A stretch of 64,000 nt of DNA from an uncultured Paracoccaceae bacterium (GTDB lineage: Bacteria > Pseudomonadota > Alphaproteobacteria > Rhodobacterales > Rhodobacteraceae), in NCBI GenBank assembly GCA_947494445.1, contig CANLVD010000004.1:124001-188000 (forward strand), given 5' to 3'. The notes under the pieces were generated by a model. The model had not been told where the DNA came from. It was given only the letters and a program-made list of their open reading frames with translations, and searched no databases. The translations under genes and the position numbers were made by a program. Below are positions 8,468 through 17,272 of this stretch, in pieces (within the stretch, counting starts at the first letter, position 1; each line of letters begins with the position of its first letter).

Positions 8468-9547
8468 TCAGCCGTCTATCGCTTCGCGCATCCAGCGTTG
8501 CAGGTGCATGACGGGATGCTCCGAATTCACGCCGCCTTTGGGGTCAACAACCAATGGCCCCGGAACATAGCCACGGGATTTAAGGCCGCGCTGGACGGAT
8601 TCAACCAGACGGATATCCTCTTCCACCGTCGTTTCCCGATCCTGAACGGCCAGTTGCCGGATCTTGGGGTCGTCCACGCCACCCACCGAGTACCAGCCGC
8701 GCCAGACCACGACGCTGTCGGCATCAGCTGCCCGCCAATGATAGGTGTTCAACACGTTGCCCGGGTAGACCTGAAACGAAAACATCGGCCACAGGAACCA
8801 ACTGGAATATTCGTGACTGTGGGCAAAGCCTGAATTTATGTCATAGGTCATCTGATCCAGCGCCTGACACTCCGTTGTGTGGCGCAGGCACTTGCCTTGA
8901 GGTTGGATGTCATAGGTTTCGGGCTTGACGACACCATTGGCAAAGGTCGGATGGTTCAACGAGCAGTGATAGCATTCCGAGTAATTTTCGACCGAAACCT
9001 TCCAGTTGCACTTTTCAGGGATGCTCACCCATTCCAGCGGCTTCAGGTCAACCCAGTTTGGCACCCATTCCTCAAGCTCGGCGCGCGCATCTGGAAACCA
9101 CTCCTCCATTGGTGCTGCGTCAGGGTCCAGATTGACGAAGACAAAGCCCAGGAACGCCTCAGCCCTCACTTCGGTCAGGCAAATCTCCGACGCATCAAAG
9201 CCCTCTACAGCTTTGATATTCGGCCCGGCACGCAACTCACCAGTCAATTCATAGGTCCAGGCGTGATAAGGACAGACCACAACGCGGGTTGTGCCCATTC
9301 CGGTGACCAACTGATGTGCGCGGTGCTGGCAGACGTTGTAGAATACCCGGATCCTGTCATCGCGTCCGCGGATTGCAAACAGGCTCTCTCCGGCAATCTC
9401 GAAAGTGGCATAGTCGCCAACATTGGCCACTTGCGACGCATGGCACCCGAATTGCCAGGTCCGGGCCAGAAGCCCTTCAGTTTCCAGCCGGAATACTTTT
9501 GGGTCGGTGTAATACCGTGCAGCCAGCGAGCGGACGGGTCCGGTCAT
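8468..9547 (-). CDS. Rieske non-heme iron oxygenase, alpha subunit (CntA/betaine-demethylase-like)
   Basis: 359 residues. Rieske [2Fe-2S] ligands C73-x-H75 and C92-x2-H95; the mononuclear iron region ENYSECYHCSLNHP gives H194 and H199 with E191 as the probable bridging residue, an arrangement known from carnitine monooxygenase CntA and related quaternary-ammonium oxygenases rather than naphthalene-type enzymes. Length fits CntA. It is in an operon with the upstream rpiR gene (ATGA overlap). With the DMGDH-like gene next door it most likely demethylates a betaine. The reductase partner it would need is not in the window. Confidence 0.85.
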   Translation of the reverse strand: MTGPVRSLAARYYTDPKVFRLETEGLLARTWQFGCHASQVANVGDYATFEIAGESLFAIRGRDDRIRVFYNVCQHRAHQLVTGMGTTRVVVCPYHAWTYELTGELRAGPNIKAVEGFDASEICLTEVRAEAFLGFVFVNLDPDAAPMEEWFPDARAELEEWVPNWVDLKPLEWVSIPEKCNWKVSVENYSECYHCSLNHPTFANGVVKPETYDIQPQGKCLRHTTECQALDQMTYDINSGFAHSHEYSSWFLWPMFSFQVYPGNVLNTYHWRAADADSVVVWRGWYSVGGVDDPKIRQLAVQDRETTVEEDIRLVESVQRGLKSRGYVPGPLVVDPKGGVNSEHPVMHLQRWMREAIDG

Positions 9548-10431
9548 TTCTCCCCCGCATGGTACAGCCCCAATTGGTGGCGCCGTTTGTGAAAGGTCTC
9601 GACCCGATCAACGATCTCATCACTTGCCACCGCAATCACGAAAGACAACAGCGTTTCAAGCAAGGCAATTATGCTGACCGATGAGGGGAAGAATTGTGGC
9701 GTGTCGCAGGAGATGACAAAGCCATGGTCTGCTGCCCGGATGATGGGACTGGCCGGACTATCCGAGATTGCAATGATCTTCATTCCCTGCTCATGCGCCC
9801 GTTCCACCGCCTCCACGACCTCAGCCCTGTAAGGCCGGCAGGTAATCGCAATCAGCGTGTCGGCCTTGTCGGCCCAGGCCAAATCATCAATGGCGTTTGA
9901 GCCAGCACGCGGGATCGCATGAAACCGGACCATCCCGGTTGAGGCAAGATATGTGAAATTGCGCGCGCTTGAGTTGTTCACCCCCACGCCCAGCGTGAAC
10001 ACATTGTTGGACTGCCAGATCGTCTCGGCCGCAACCTTCAGATCCTCCGCTGAAATGCCTGCGAAGGTGTCCTCGATGTTGCTCAGCGCGCCTTGGACCA
10101 TATCCGCATAAAGCCTGCCAAGCTCGCCGGATTTGGAGATGTCCTGCAACCACCGCGCCCGGTCAGGAAAATCCGCCGCACCGCGTCGGATTGCATCGCG
10201 GAACGGCTCGCGGAAATCGTCATAGCCCTCAAAACCGACCTGACGTGCCATACGGACCAGAGTGTTGGGTTTGACCTTCGCAGCCTCGGCGATCTCACGC
10301 ACGGTCGAGACACCCACATCTCGCGGGTTTTCCAGCACATAGGTCGCAGCTTTGCGCGCCTCAGGCGTCAGCTCGGGCAGCTCGTCGGCAAGGCGGTCCA
10401 GAATCGAACTTGATACATTTGTCCCAATCAT
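9544..10431 (-). CDS. RpiR-family transcriptional regulator (HTH_6 + SIS)
   Basis: 295 residues: N-terminal helix-turn-helix (about 1-80, VSTVREIAEAAKVKPNTLVRMARQVG) and a C-terminal SIS phosphosugar-type domain (about 130-270). It is transcribed divergently from the FAD demethylase (68-base gap) and is first in an operon with the Rieske gene, so it is the likely switch for both directions. RpiR proteins near amino-acid and betaine catabolism genes are common in this clade, so the ligand need not be a sugar phosphate. Confidence 0.9.
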   Translation of the reverse strand: MIGTNVSSSILDRLADELPELTPEARKAATYVLENPRDVGVSTVREIAEAAKVKPNTLVRMARQVGFEGYDDFREPFRDAIRRGAADFPDRARWLQDISKSGELGRLYADMVQGALSNIEDTFAGISAEDLKVAAETIWQSNNVFTLGVGVNNSSARNFTYLASTGMVRFHAIPRAGSNAIDDLAWADKADTLIAITCRPYRAEVVEAVERAHEQGMKIIAISDSPASPIIRAADHGFVISCDTPQFFPSSVSIIALLETLLSFVIAVASDEIVDRVETFHKRRHQLGLYHAGEK

Positions 10432-10499
10432 GATTGACGATGGTACTTTTGTTCGCTTAGCGTGTCGAGAGAAAAGGCTAACCGAAAAGGATCATTCCC

Positions 10500-12944
10500 G
10501 TGGCAACAGAATTCCCGACCCATGCCCGTGTTGTCATCGTCGGCGGTGGCGTCATGGGTGTGGGTTTGGCCTATCATCTGGGCCACGAAGGCTGGGGCGC
10601 AGATACGGTTCTGCTGGAAAAGGCCGAACTGACATCCGGCAGCACGTGGCACGCAGCAGGTCAGATCACCCATTCCACTTCAAGCTTCGGCCTTGGCAAA
10701 TGCGTGGATTACAACATCGGTCTGTATTCCGGCGGGCTGGAAGCTGAAACCGGGCAGCCCGTCACGTGGCACGGCTGCGGGTCGTTTCGGCTGGCATACA
10801 CCGAGGATGAAATGGACTGGCTGCGCCATACCCTGTCCGTCGGCCGGGCGCTTGGGTTCAACATCGATCTGGTAGGCACCAAAGACATCGCAAGACTGCA
10901 CCCGTTTTACAATCTCGACGGGGTTCTTGGCGCATTGCACACCCCTGATGACGGCCATGTGGATCCGACCAATGTGACAATGGCGATGGCTGCTAGCGCA
11001 CGGCAAAAGGGCGTGCGGATCATCCGGCGCTGCAGGGCTACGAACATCACGCAACTGCCGTCAGGCGAATGGCAGGTTGAGACGGAGAAAGGCATTATCA
11101 CCTGCGAGCATGTGGTCAACGCAGGCGGCACCTATGCGCGGCAAATGGGCGAATGGTCAGGCCTGCAACTGCCGATGACGTCGATGACCCATCACTACTT
11201 CGTCACCGAGCCCGTGCCTGAATTCGAAGTACTTGAGGCAGAATTGCCGGTGATCCGCGACGACAAGAAGGTGTCCGGCTACATCCGCATGGAACAGAAA
11301 CGCGGCCTCATCGGGATCTACGAGAAGGAAAACCCGAACTCCGTCTGGCACGATCATTGCCCGTGGGACTATGAGAACTGGCTGTTCGATGCCGATTACG
11401 ACAGGGTCATGCCCTATCTTGAGGAAAGCCTGAACCGCATGCCGATCTTTGCCGATCTGGGCATCCAGCGCGAAGTGCACGGCGCAATCAGCCACCCACC
11501 CGACGGAAATCCGCTGATCGGTCCCGCACCCGGCGTGCGCAACTACTGGTGCTGCTGCGGCACGCAGATCGGCATCGGCTGGGGGCCGGGCCTGACCCGT
11601 GAACTGGCCCGCTGGATGGTGTATGGCGCGGCCAACATATCGATGCGCGACTATGATCCGCGCCGCTTTGGCAGCTACGCCACTAAAGATTGGCAAGTGG
11701 TGAAGGCCGAAGAAGACTACTGCCTGCGCCACGAAATCCCGTTTCCGCATTTCAACCGCCTCGCTGGACGGCCTGTAAAACCCTCCCCGCTTCATGATTT
11801 GCTGAAATCCAAAGGTGCCGTGCACGAAGAGGTCTACGGCTTCGAACGCCCGCGCTTCTTTGCACGCGGCATCGCGCAGGAAGATCACTACACGTTCAAC
11901 CGCTCACCTGTAGATGACATGGTCGCAGCCGAGGTCAAAGCCGTGCGCGAGACCGTGGGCATCATGGATGTCACCGCCTTCACCAAGGTGCTGGTGGAAG
12001 GACCCGATGCCTATGCCCTGCTCGATCGGCTGACAGCGAACCGGATGCCGCGGAAAGTGGGCTCGATCACCCTGACCCACATGCTGAACCGCGCAGGCCG
12101 GATCGAGTTGGAAACGACCATCGTGCGCATGGCCGACGACCAGTTCTATCTCGTTTGTGCCGCCTTCTTCGAGCAGCGTTTGCTGGATCACCTGAACCAC
12201 CAGCGAAGTGATGAGACTGTCACGATCACAGCCCTGTCCTCAGACTGGTCTGCCCTGTCCCTGAACGGCCCCAAATCACGGGAAGTTCTTGCCGCCTGCA
12301 CCAAAACTGATCTGTCAAACGCCGGCTTCAGGTGGCTGTCCGCCCGACAAATCACCGTTGCAGGTCACAACATCTGGGCCTTCCGCATGTCCTATGCCGG
12401 TGAGTTGGGCTGGGAGTTTCACATGCCCAATGCCGCCTGTCTGGATGTCTACACCGCCCTTTGGGCCGCCGGGCAAGCCTGCGATATCGCGGACTACGGG
12501 TCCTTCGCGATGAACGCGATGCGCATGGAAAAGGGCTTCAAAGGTGCCGGAGAGCTGACCAACGAGGTCACGCTGGCAGAGGCAGATGTGCTGCGGTTTG
12601 CGCGCACCGACAAGGATTATCTGGGCCGCGACCAGACCCTGAAAACCGATCTGCCCTGGGTCTGCGCCTATCTCGAAATCGAACCTGACGGCAAGGCAGA
12701 CGGCCATGGCGGCGAAGCAGTGCTTATGGACGGCAAGCTTGTGGGATCAACAGCCTCTGTCGCCTTTGGGCCGAGCGTTGGAAAGATCCTTGCGTTTGCC
12801 TACATCCACCCGGAAGCAGCCAAGCCGGGCACCAAATTAGAGGTCGTGATCCACAGTAAGCCGCGCGCCGCGCGAGTTCTTGGTGAACCCGCATATGATC
12901 CGCAAAGTTTGAGGCCGCGCACCGATGTGTTGGTGCCAGCATGA
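10500..12944 (+). CDS. FAD-dependent dimethylglycine/sarcosine dehydrogenase-like demethylase with GcvT-like domain
   Basis: 814 residues, GTG start. N-terminal DAO domain with the dinucleotide motif GGGVMGVGLAYHLG (about 15-28) and SGSTWHAAG, in which H51 is at the position of the covalent 8-alpha-histidyl-FAD link of DMGDH. The central FAO_M linker is about 370-430 and the C-terminal GcvT and GcvT_C domains about 435-805 for tetrahydrofolate capture of the released one-carbon unit. The reaction expected is oxidative N-demethylation giving methylene-THF. Divergent from rpiR and followed 37 bases later by an enolase-superfamily gene. Full length for the family. Confidence 0.88.
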   Translation: MATEFPTHARVVIVGGGVMGVGLAYHLGHEGWGADTVLLEKAELTSGSTWHAAGQITHSTSSFGLGKCVDYNIGLYSGGLEAETGQPVTWHGCGSFRLAYTEDEMDWLRHTLSVGRALGFNIDLVGTKDIARLHPFYNLDGVLGALHTPDDGHVDPTNVTMAMAASARQKGVRIIRRCRATNITQLPSGEWQVETEKGIITCEHVVNAGGTYARQMGEWSGLQLPMTSMTHHYFVTEPVPEFEVLEAELPVIRDDKKVSGYIRMEQKRGLIGIYEKENPNSVWHDHCPWDYENWLFDADYDRVMPYLEESLNRMPIFADLGIQREVHGAISHPPDGNPLIGPAPGVRNYWCCCGTQIGIGWGPGLTRELARWMVYGAANISMRDYDPRRFGSYATKDWQVVKAEEDYCLRHEIPFPHFNRLAGRPVKPSPLHDLLKSKGAVHEEVYGFERPRFFARGIAQEDHYTFNRSPVDDMVAAEVKAVRETVGIMDVTAFTKVLVEGPDAYALLDRLTANRMPRKVGSITLTHMLNRAGRIELETTIVRMADDQFYLVCAAFFEQRLLDHLNHQRSDETVTITALSSDWSALSLNGPKSREVLAACTKTDLSNAGFRWLSARQITVAGHNIWAFRMSYAGELGWEFHMPNAACLDVYTALWAAGQACDIADYGSFAMNAMRMEKGFKGAGELTNEVTLAEADVLRFARTDKDYLGRDQTLKTDLPWVCAYLEIEPDGKADGHGGEAVLMDGKLVGSTASVAFGPSVGKILAFAYIHPEAAKPGTKLEVVIHSKPRAARVLGEPAYDPQSLRPRTDVLVPA

Positions 12945-12981
12945 AGCGCGCACCCATTGATCAGCCGCGCACGTCAAGGGC

Positions 12982-14085
12982 ATGAAAGTTTCGCGCATCA
13001 CTCTTTGGTCTGTGGACCTGACAAGCCATGAAACTTACTACATGGCTGAGGGGAAAACCTGTGCAACCGTCAAAACCCACGTGCTTTGCCTTGAGACGGA
13101 CACTGGCTTGAAGGGTTGGGGCGAAGTTTGCCCGATCCCCCACTATCTGCCTGCCTTCGCCGATGGTGTGCCAAGTGCCATCACCGAACTGGCAGCGCAG
13201 ATTCTGGGCATTTCGCCCTTTGGCATCGACGCACCGATGCGCAAGCTGGACGGGTTCCTGCCCGGACACGCGCACGTAAAATCCATCGTTGATATCGCAC
13301 TTTGGGACCTTTTCGGGAAAGCCACTGATCAACCGCTCTACGCGCTTTTAGGAGGGCGGACGCGCGCTGACATGCCGCTTTATCATTCCATCACCTGCAT
13401 CGAACCTGATGAGATGGCGCGGATCGCGCGCGAAGCCTATGCCACGGGCATTCGGCAGTTTCAGGCAAAACTGGGCGCGGATGCAGATTGGAAGGCAGAC
13501 GCCGAGCGCTTGATCAAAGTGCGCGAAGCGGTCGGGGATGGACCAATTGTCTATGGCGATTGGAATTGTGGAGCATCCAAGCTTCATGCCACGCGCACTG
13601 GGCGCGCCGTTGCGCATTTGGATGTCATGCTGGAACAACCATGCAAAACACTGGAAGACTGTGCCGCTGTCCGCAATGCCACTGGGCTTGCAATGAAACT
13701 TGACGAGAGCACCCATGACATGGCGACACTTCTGCAGGCCCATGCATTGGGTTGTCTCGATGCGGTGGCTTTGAAACTCTCTAAATTTGGCGGGCTGTCC
13801 GCGATGCGCCGGGCGCGTGATCTCACTGTGCACCTTGGGGCCGAAATTTGCGCCGAATGCACATGGGGGTCGGACATAGTCACAGCGGCTTCACTGCATT
13901 TCGCAGCCTCAACCCCGCAGGCCTCGCTGCTCAATACCTGCGATCTGTCCGGTTATGTGGCTCCCCGTCTGTGCCCAGACGCACCCGTCAGATCGCATGG
14001 GCGCATTGCCCCACCCGAAGGACCCGGCCTTGGCATAACCCCTGACATGGACGTACTTGGAAAACCGATTCTGGAACTGACTTAG
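12982..14085 (+). CDS. Enolase-superfamily enzyme, similar to hydroxyproline-betaine epimerase / cis-3-hydroxyproline dehydratase
   Basis: 367 residues. The barrel carries K163 (QAKLG) and K265 (LKLSKFGG) as the two opposing catalytic lysines, with Mg2+ ligands D193, E219 and D241/E242. This two-lysine pattern is that of 1,1-proton-transfer members (epimerases) and related dehydratases; the motifs resemble 4R-hydroxyproline-betaine 2-epimerase and cis-3-hydroxy-L-proline dehydratase. It follows the DMGDH-like gene on the same strand, which fits betaine catabolism by epimerisation then demethylation. No symbol is given because substrate cannot be read from sequence. Confidence 0.75.
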   Translation: MKVSRITLWSVDLTSHETYYMAEGKTCATVKTHVLCLETDTGLKGWGEVCPIPHYLPAFADGVPSAITELAAQILGISPFGIDAPMRKLDGFLPGHAHVKSIVDIALWDLFGKATDQPLYALLGGRTRADMPLYHSITCIEPDEMARIAREAYATGIRQFQAKLGADADWKADAERLIKVREAVGDGPIVYGDWNCGASKLHATRTGRAVAHLDVMLEQPCKTLEDCAAVRNATGLAMKLDESTHDMATLLQAHALGCLDAVALKLSKFGGLSAMRRARDLTVHLGAEICAECTWGSDIVTAASLHFAASTPQASLLNTCDLSGYVAPRLCPDAPVRSHGRIAPPEGPGLGITPDMDVLGKPILELT

Positions 14086-14327
14086 CTTTCGCAAAAATTC
14101 ACCACACGGTCTGAATGGATCGACCGCGCCCGCGCCGTTTTGCGCCAGCTGCCAGATGGGGTGACCATCTTTGCCAATAACGCCTGAGGGTTCGAGCTTG
14201 CCGAAACGGGCTTTGCATTACCATGTTTCACAGTTCGCAAAGCTCAGGCTGCAGCTTATAGAGAGCACCAAGGGCCATGGCTTCAGTCAGCGAAACCCCG
14301 AGCTTCTGCCTCTGTTCCGCCTTTTCT

Positions 14328-15815
14328 TTACACCAAAGCTGCCAGCTTGAGCCGTTGGATCTTTCCCGAGGGCCCCTTGGGCAACTCCGTCATGAAATGA
14401 ATGCAATCGGGCGATTTGAATTTGCCGAGGCGTTGCCTGCAAAGGTCGATCAGTGCGGCTTCTGACAATTCTGATCCGGGTTTGACGCTGACCGCAGCTT
14501 CCACCGTTTCGCCGTAGCTGTTGCATGGGCGGGCGAATGCCGCCGCTTCGATGATATCGGGTTCAGAGTACAGAACCTCGTCGATTTCGCGTGGAGCGAT
14601 GTTTTCACCACCCTTGATGATCAGCTCCTTCAGACGACCTGTCACGAAAACATAACCGTCTTCATCTATGTGACCCAGATCCCCGGTGCGCAGCCAGTCC
14701 CCGGCAAATGTATCAGCCGTTGCTTCAGGATTGTGCAGGTACTCGACCATGACATTGGGGCCGCGAACGGCAATTTCTCCCTCCTGCAAAGGCGGTGCAG
14801 GGGTCAGATCCGGTGTCAGTATGCACACCTCATTGCCATAGCCTATTCCCGGCGATCCGATTTTTCTGACAAGCGGCGGCAAAGGGTTTGACAGGATTTG
14901 AGCTGCAGTTTCTGTCAGCCCCATGGTCTCAATTATCGGAACTTTGAAGCGATTTTCAAACGCCGACTGCGTTTCTACAGCAAGCGCAGAAGATGCAGAA
15001 CGACCGAAGCGCAAGCGATCACAGCTCCCTGCGCTTGGTTCAATGTCGCTGTGCAGCAGATGGCTGATGATCGTAGGAACGACAGAGAACCATGTAACCT
15101 TTGCAGTATCGGCATGTTCCCAGAATTTGCTGGTGGAGAACCGCGACGACATCGCCAGCGATCCACCCGATACAAGTGCCCCCATCATCGTCACGCAAAG
15201 CCCGTTGATGTGATAGATCGGCAAAACACAAAAACCACGATCAACGGGTGAAAGGTCATGTGCGATGGCTGTGGTCCATCCGCCGGCCAACAGGCTGGAA
15301 TGGTTGTGGACCACTCCCTTTGGCTGACCCGTCGTTCCCGAAGTATACATCAACAGAGCATGTTGATCGGGTCCGAAATCCCGCAAGGCCACTCGATGCT
15401 GCAACATGTCATCTGTCAGAATGGTCAGCACGGATGGCGCAATCCTTTTGATCGCCTCGGTCTGGGCATCATGCACGAAAGCAAAGCGGGCACCACTGTG
15501 GTCGAGCGCATAGGCAATCGCGTCCGGACCCGCAGCCAAATTGATCATCGTAGCCCGAAATCCACCATAGAGGGCCGCATAGACGGCCAAAACGCCGTCC
15601 TTTCCATTGGGGTGAGCGATCGCAACGCTTTCGCCTTGTTCAATCCCCAGACCAACCAGACCCTGCGCCATGGCGCTTGCGGTGTCGCGCAAACTGCGCC
15701 AGTCAATACTTTCCCCGGTTTCCGGAAAGATCATCGCGGTATCACTGGTCGCCGCACGGGCATCAAGCCAGTCCTTCACGGTGCCTTCAGGTGGCGTTGC
15801 CTTGTCAACGATCAT
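14328..15815 (-). CDS. sauT: AMP-forming acyl-CoA ligase, probable sulfoacetate-CoA ligase (SauT-type)
   Basis: 495 residues. P-loop-like adenylation motif YTSGTTGQPKG at 157-167, A5 motif GLTETA near 298, A8 hinge region GDLGHIDEDG..GRLKELIIKGGENI (about 377-405), and the C-terminal catalytic lysine in GPSGKIQR (about 484). It is directly coupled to the upstream aldehyde dehydrogenase gene (ATGA overlap). The pairing with an acylating dehydrogenase of SauS type is the argument for sulfoacetate as substrate: SauT makes sulfoacetyl-CoA, SauS reduces it. A ligase for another short acid is possible. Confidence 0.7.
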   Translation of the reverse strand: MIVDKATPPEGTVKDWLDARAATSDTAMIFPETGESIDWRSLRDTASAMAQGLVGLGIEQGESVAIAHPNGKDGVLAVYAALYGGFRATMINLAAGPDAIAYALDHSGARFAFVHDAQTEAIKRIAPSVLTILTDDMLQHRVALRDFGPDQHALLMYTSGTTGQPKGVVHNHSSLLAGGWTTAIAHDLSPVDRGFCVLPIYHINGLCVTMMGALVSGGSLAMSSRFSTSKFWEHADTAKVTWFSVVPTIISHLLHSDIEPSAGSCDRLRFGRSASSALAVETQSAFENRFKVPIIETMGLTETAAQILSNPLPPLVRKIGSPGIGYGNEVCILTPDLTPAPPLQEGEIAVRGPNVMVEYLHNPEATADTFAGDWLRTGDLGHIDEDGYVFVTGRLKELIIKGGENIAPREIDEVLYSEPDIIEAAAFARPCNSYGETVEAAVSVKPGSELSEAALIDLCRQRLGKFKSPDCIHFMTELPKGPSGKIQRLKLAALV

Positions 15816-17215
15816 TGACCAGCCTCGCGCCAGTAGTCGTCAAAGATGTTCGACAGCGTGGGTTCATTGGCTGGTATTTCGCGCACGATCTTCGTGGTTT
15901 GCATGAAGTGCCGCCAGTGGAGATTGGTATCGATGGAATTACCCCCCCACGATCCACACCCCATCGAGAGAGAAAACGGCATGCCATTGGTAAACGACCC
16001 GCCTGTCGCAAAGGTGTGCGCCTGGTTCACGATAACGCGGCTTGTCGGGATTGCCTTGGCAAGTGTGAGGGGACGGTCCTGCGTTTGCGTGTGCAAGCCA
16101 ACGGAATGACCCGCCCCCTGATACATCTCGATATCATGGGTGATGCGAACAGCATCATCGAAATCACGGGCGCGGTAGACCGTCAGGACACGACTGAGTT
16201 TCTCTCCCGACAACGGGTGATCAGCGCCGATGCCGTTCGTCTCGACCGCAAGATAGGCGGTGTCGGCTGGAACCTCACCTGTCAGGCCAAGAGCCGCGAT
16301 CATTTTATCTGCGTCTTGGGCGATGGCTTGCGGATTCAAATGGCCCTTCACCCATAGCTTTGAAGTAACCTTGCTTTCGTCAGTGATCAGTGCGCCGCCT
16401 GTACGCGCCATCTCGGCCGCGAAGGCGTCGTAGATTTCATCGACGACAACGACTGCGTTTTCGGAAGAACAGGATGTGGCATTATCAAAGGTCTTGGAGG
16501 CTTTGATTTTGTCCGCTGCGGCTGCCAGATCAGCCGTTTCATCCACGATAACAGCGACATTTCCCGCACCAACAGCCAGAGCGGGTGTACCGGATGTATA
16601 GGCGCGTTTGACGTTGTTCTGACTGCCGGTAACCACGATCAAATCGGCGATTTCAAGCAGGCGCTGGGTCTTCTCCTTTGATCCGCGACCGGGGATCATC
16701 TGGACCAGATCGCGGTTGATCCCCAGTTTGTCAAATTCGGCATGAATATAGCCCAGAAGCGCTTCACATGTGGGCACGCCCTTGGGCGAGGGTGACACCA
16801 CGATTGCATTGCCACATTTCAACGCATTGATGATGTTGTTTGCGGGCGTGGCGCCGGGGTTTGTCGATGGGACAACCGCGCCGATCACACCAATTGGACG
16901 GGCGATTTCAGTGATGCCGGTCGCGGGATCTTCACTGATGATCCCGTAGGTCTGTGCATCCCGAATATCGCGCATCAGACCAAGAGTTTTCCGATGGTTC
17001 TTAGTGATCTTGTCAGGCACATTTCCAAGACCTGTGGTCTCGACTGCGAGTTCTGCCAAGTGACGATTGCGGGCAGGTTCCATGATTGCCCAGGCAGCGG
17101 CCTGTGCTGCGCGGTCATATGCCTGCTGTGATCCATTGCGTTCAAAGGCGCCTTGTGCGGCACGCGCACGCGCAACGATGGCTTCAACCTCTGCAATGGG
17201 ATCAACCGTGGTCAT
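15812..17215 (-). CDS. sauS: Acylating (CoA-dependent) aldehyde dehydrogenase, probable sulfoacetaldehyde dehydrogenase (SauS-type)
   Basis: 467 residues, an acylating aldehyde dehydrogenase of the acetaldehyde/propionaldehyde dehydrogenase branch. The nucleophile is C249 in NATSCSSENA; PSTNPGATPANNIINALKCGNAI (about 116-137) and VTGSQNNVKRAYTSG are branch signatures. The overall sequence and its ligase partner resemble SauS of sulfoacetate degradation, which reduces sulfoacetyl-CoA to sulfoacetaldehyde with NADPH. The next enzyme, sulfoacetaldehyde acetyltransferase (Xsc), is not in the window. It is 57 bases downstream of the tctC-type binding-protein gene, after a perfect hairpin. Confidence 0.75.
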   Translation of the reverse strand: MTTVDPIAEVEAIVARARAAQGAFERNGSQQAYDRAAQAAAWAIMEPARNRHLAELAVETTGLGNVPDKITKNHRKTLGLMRDIRDAQTYGIISEDPATGITEIARPIGVIGAVVPSTNPGATPANNIINALKCGNAIVVSPSPKGVPTCEALLGYIHAEFDKLGINRDLVQMIPGRGSKEKTQRLLEIADLIVVTGSQNNVKRAYTSGTPALAVGAGNVAVIVDETADLAAAADKIKASKTFDNATSCSSENAVVVVDEIYDAFAAEMARTGGALITDESKVTSKLWVKGHLNPQAIAQDADKMIAALGLTGEVPADTAYLAVETNGIGADHPLSGEKLSRVLTVYRARDFDDAVRITHDIEMYQGAGHSVGLHTQTQDRPLTLAKAIPTSRVIVNQAHTFATGGSFTNGMPFSLSMGCGSWGGNSIDTNLHWRHFMQTTKIVREIPANEPTLSNIFDDYWREAGQ

Positions 17216-17237
17216 GGGAGTATTCCTGTATGGAGAT

Positions 17238-17265
17238 GCGCAGCACCAGATATTTGGTGCTGCGC
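17238..17265 (-). terminator. Perfect intercistronic hairpin between tctC and sauS
   Basis: GCGCAGCACCA and TGGTGCTGCGC form an 11-bp perfect stem with a 6-base loop. No T-run follows in the direction of transcription, so it is more likely an mRNA-stabilising or processing element behind the binding-protein gene than a full terminator. Confidence 0.6.
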
Positions 17266-17272
17266 AATGTGT

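Noticed and set aside
14105-14225. Possible short coding remnant after the enolase gene (EWIDRARAVLRQLPDG...)
   Set aside because: It looks like a few residues of an unidentified gene but ends in a stop and cannot be assigned; too short to list.
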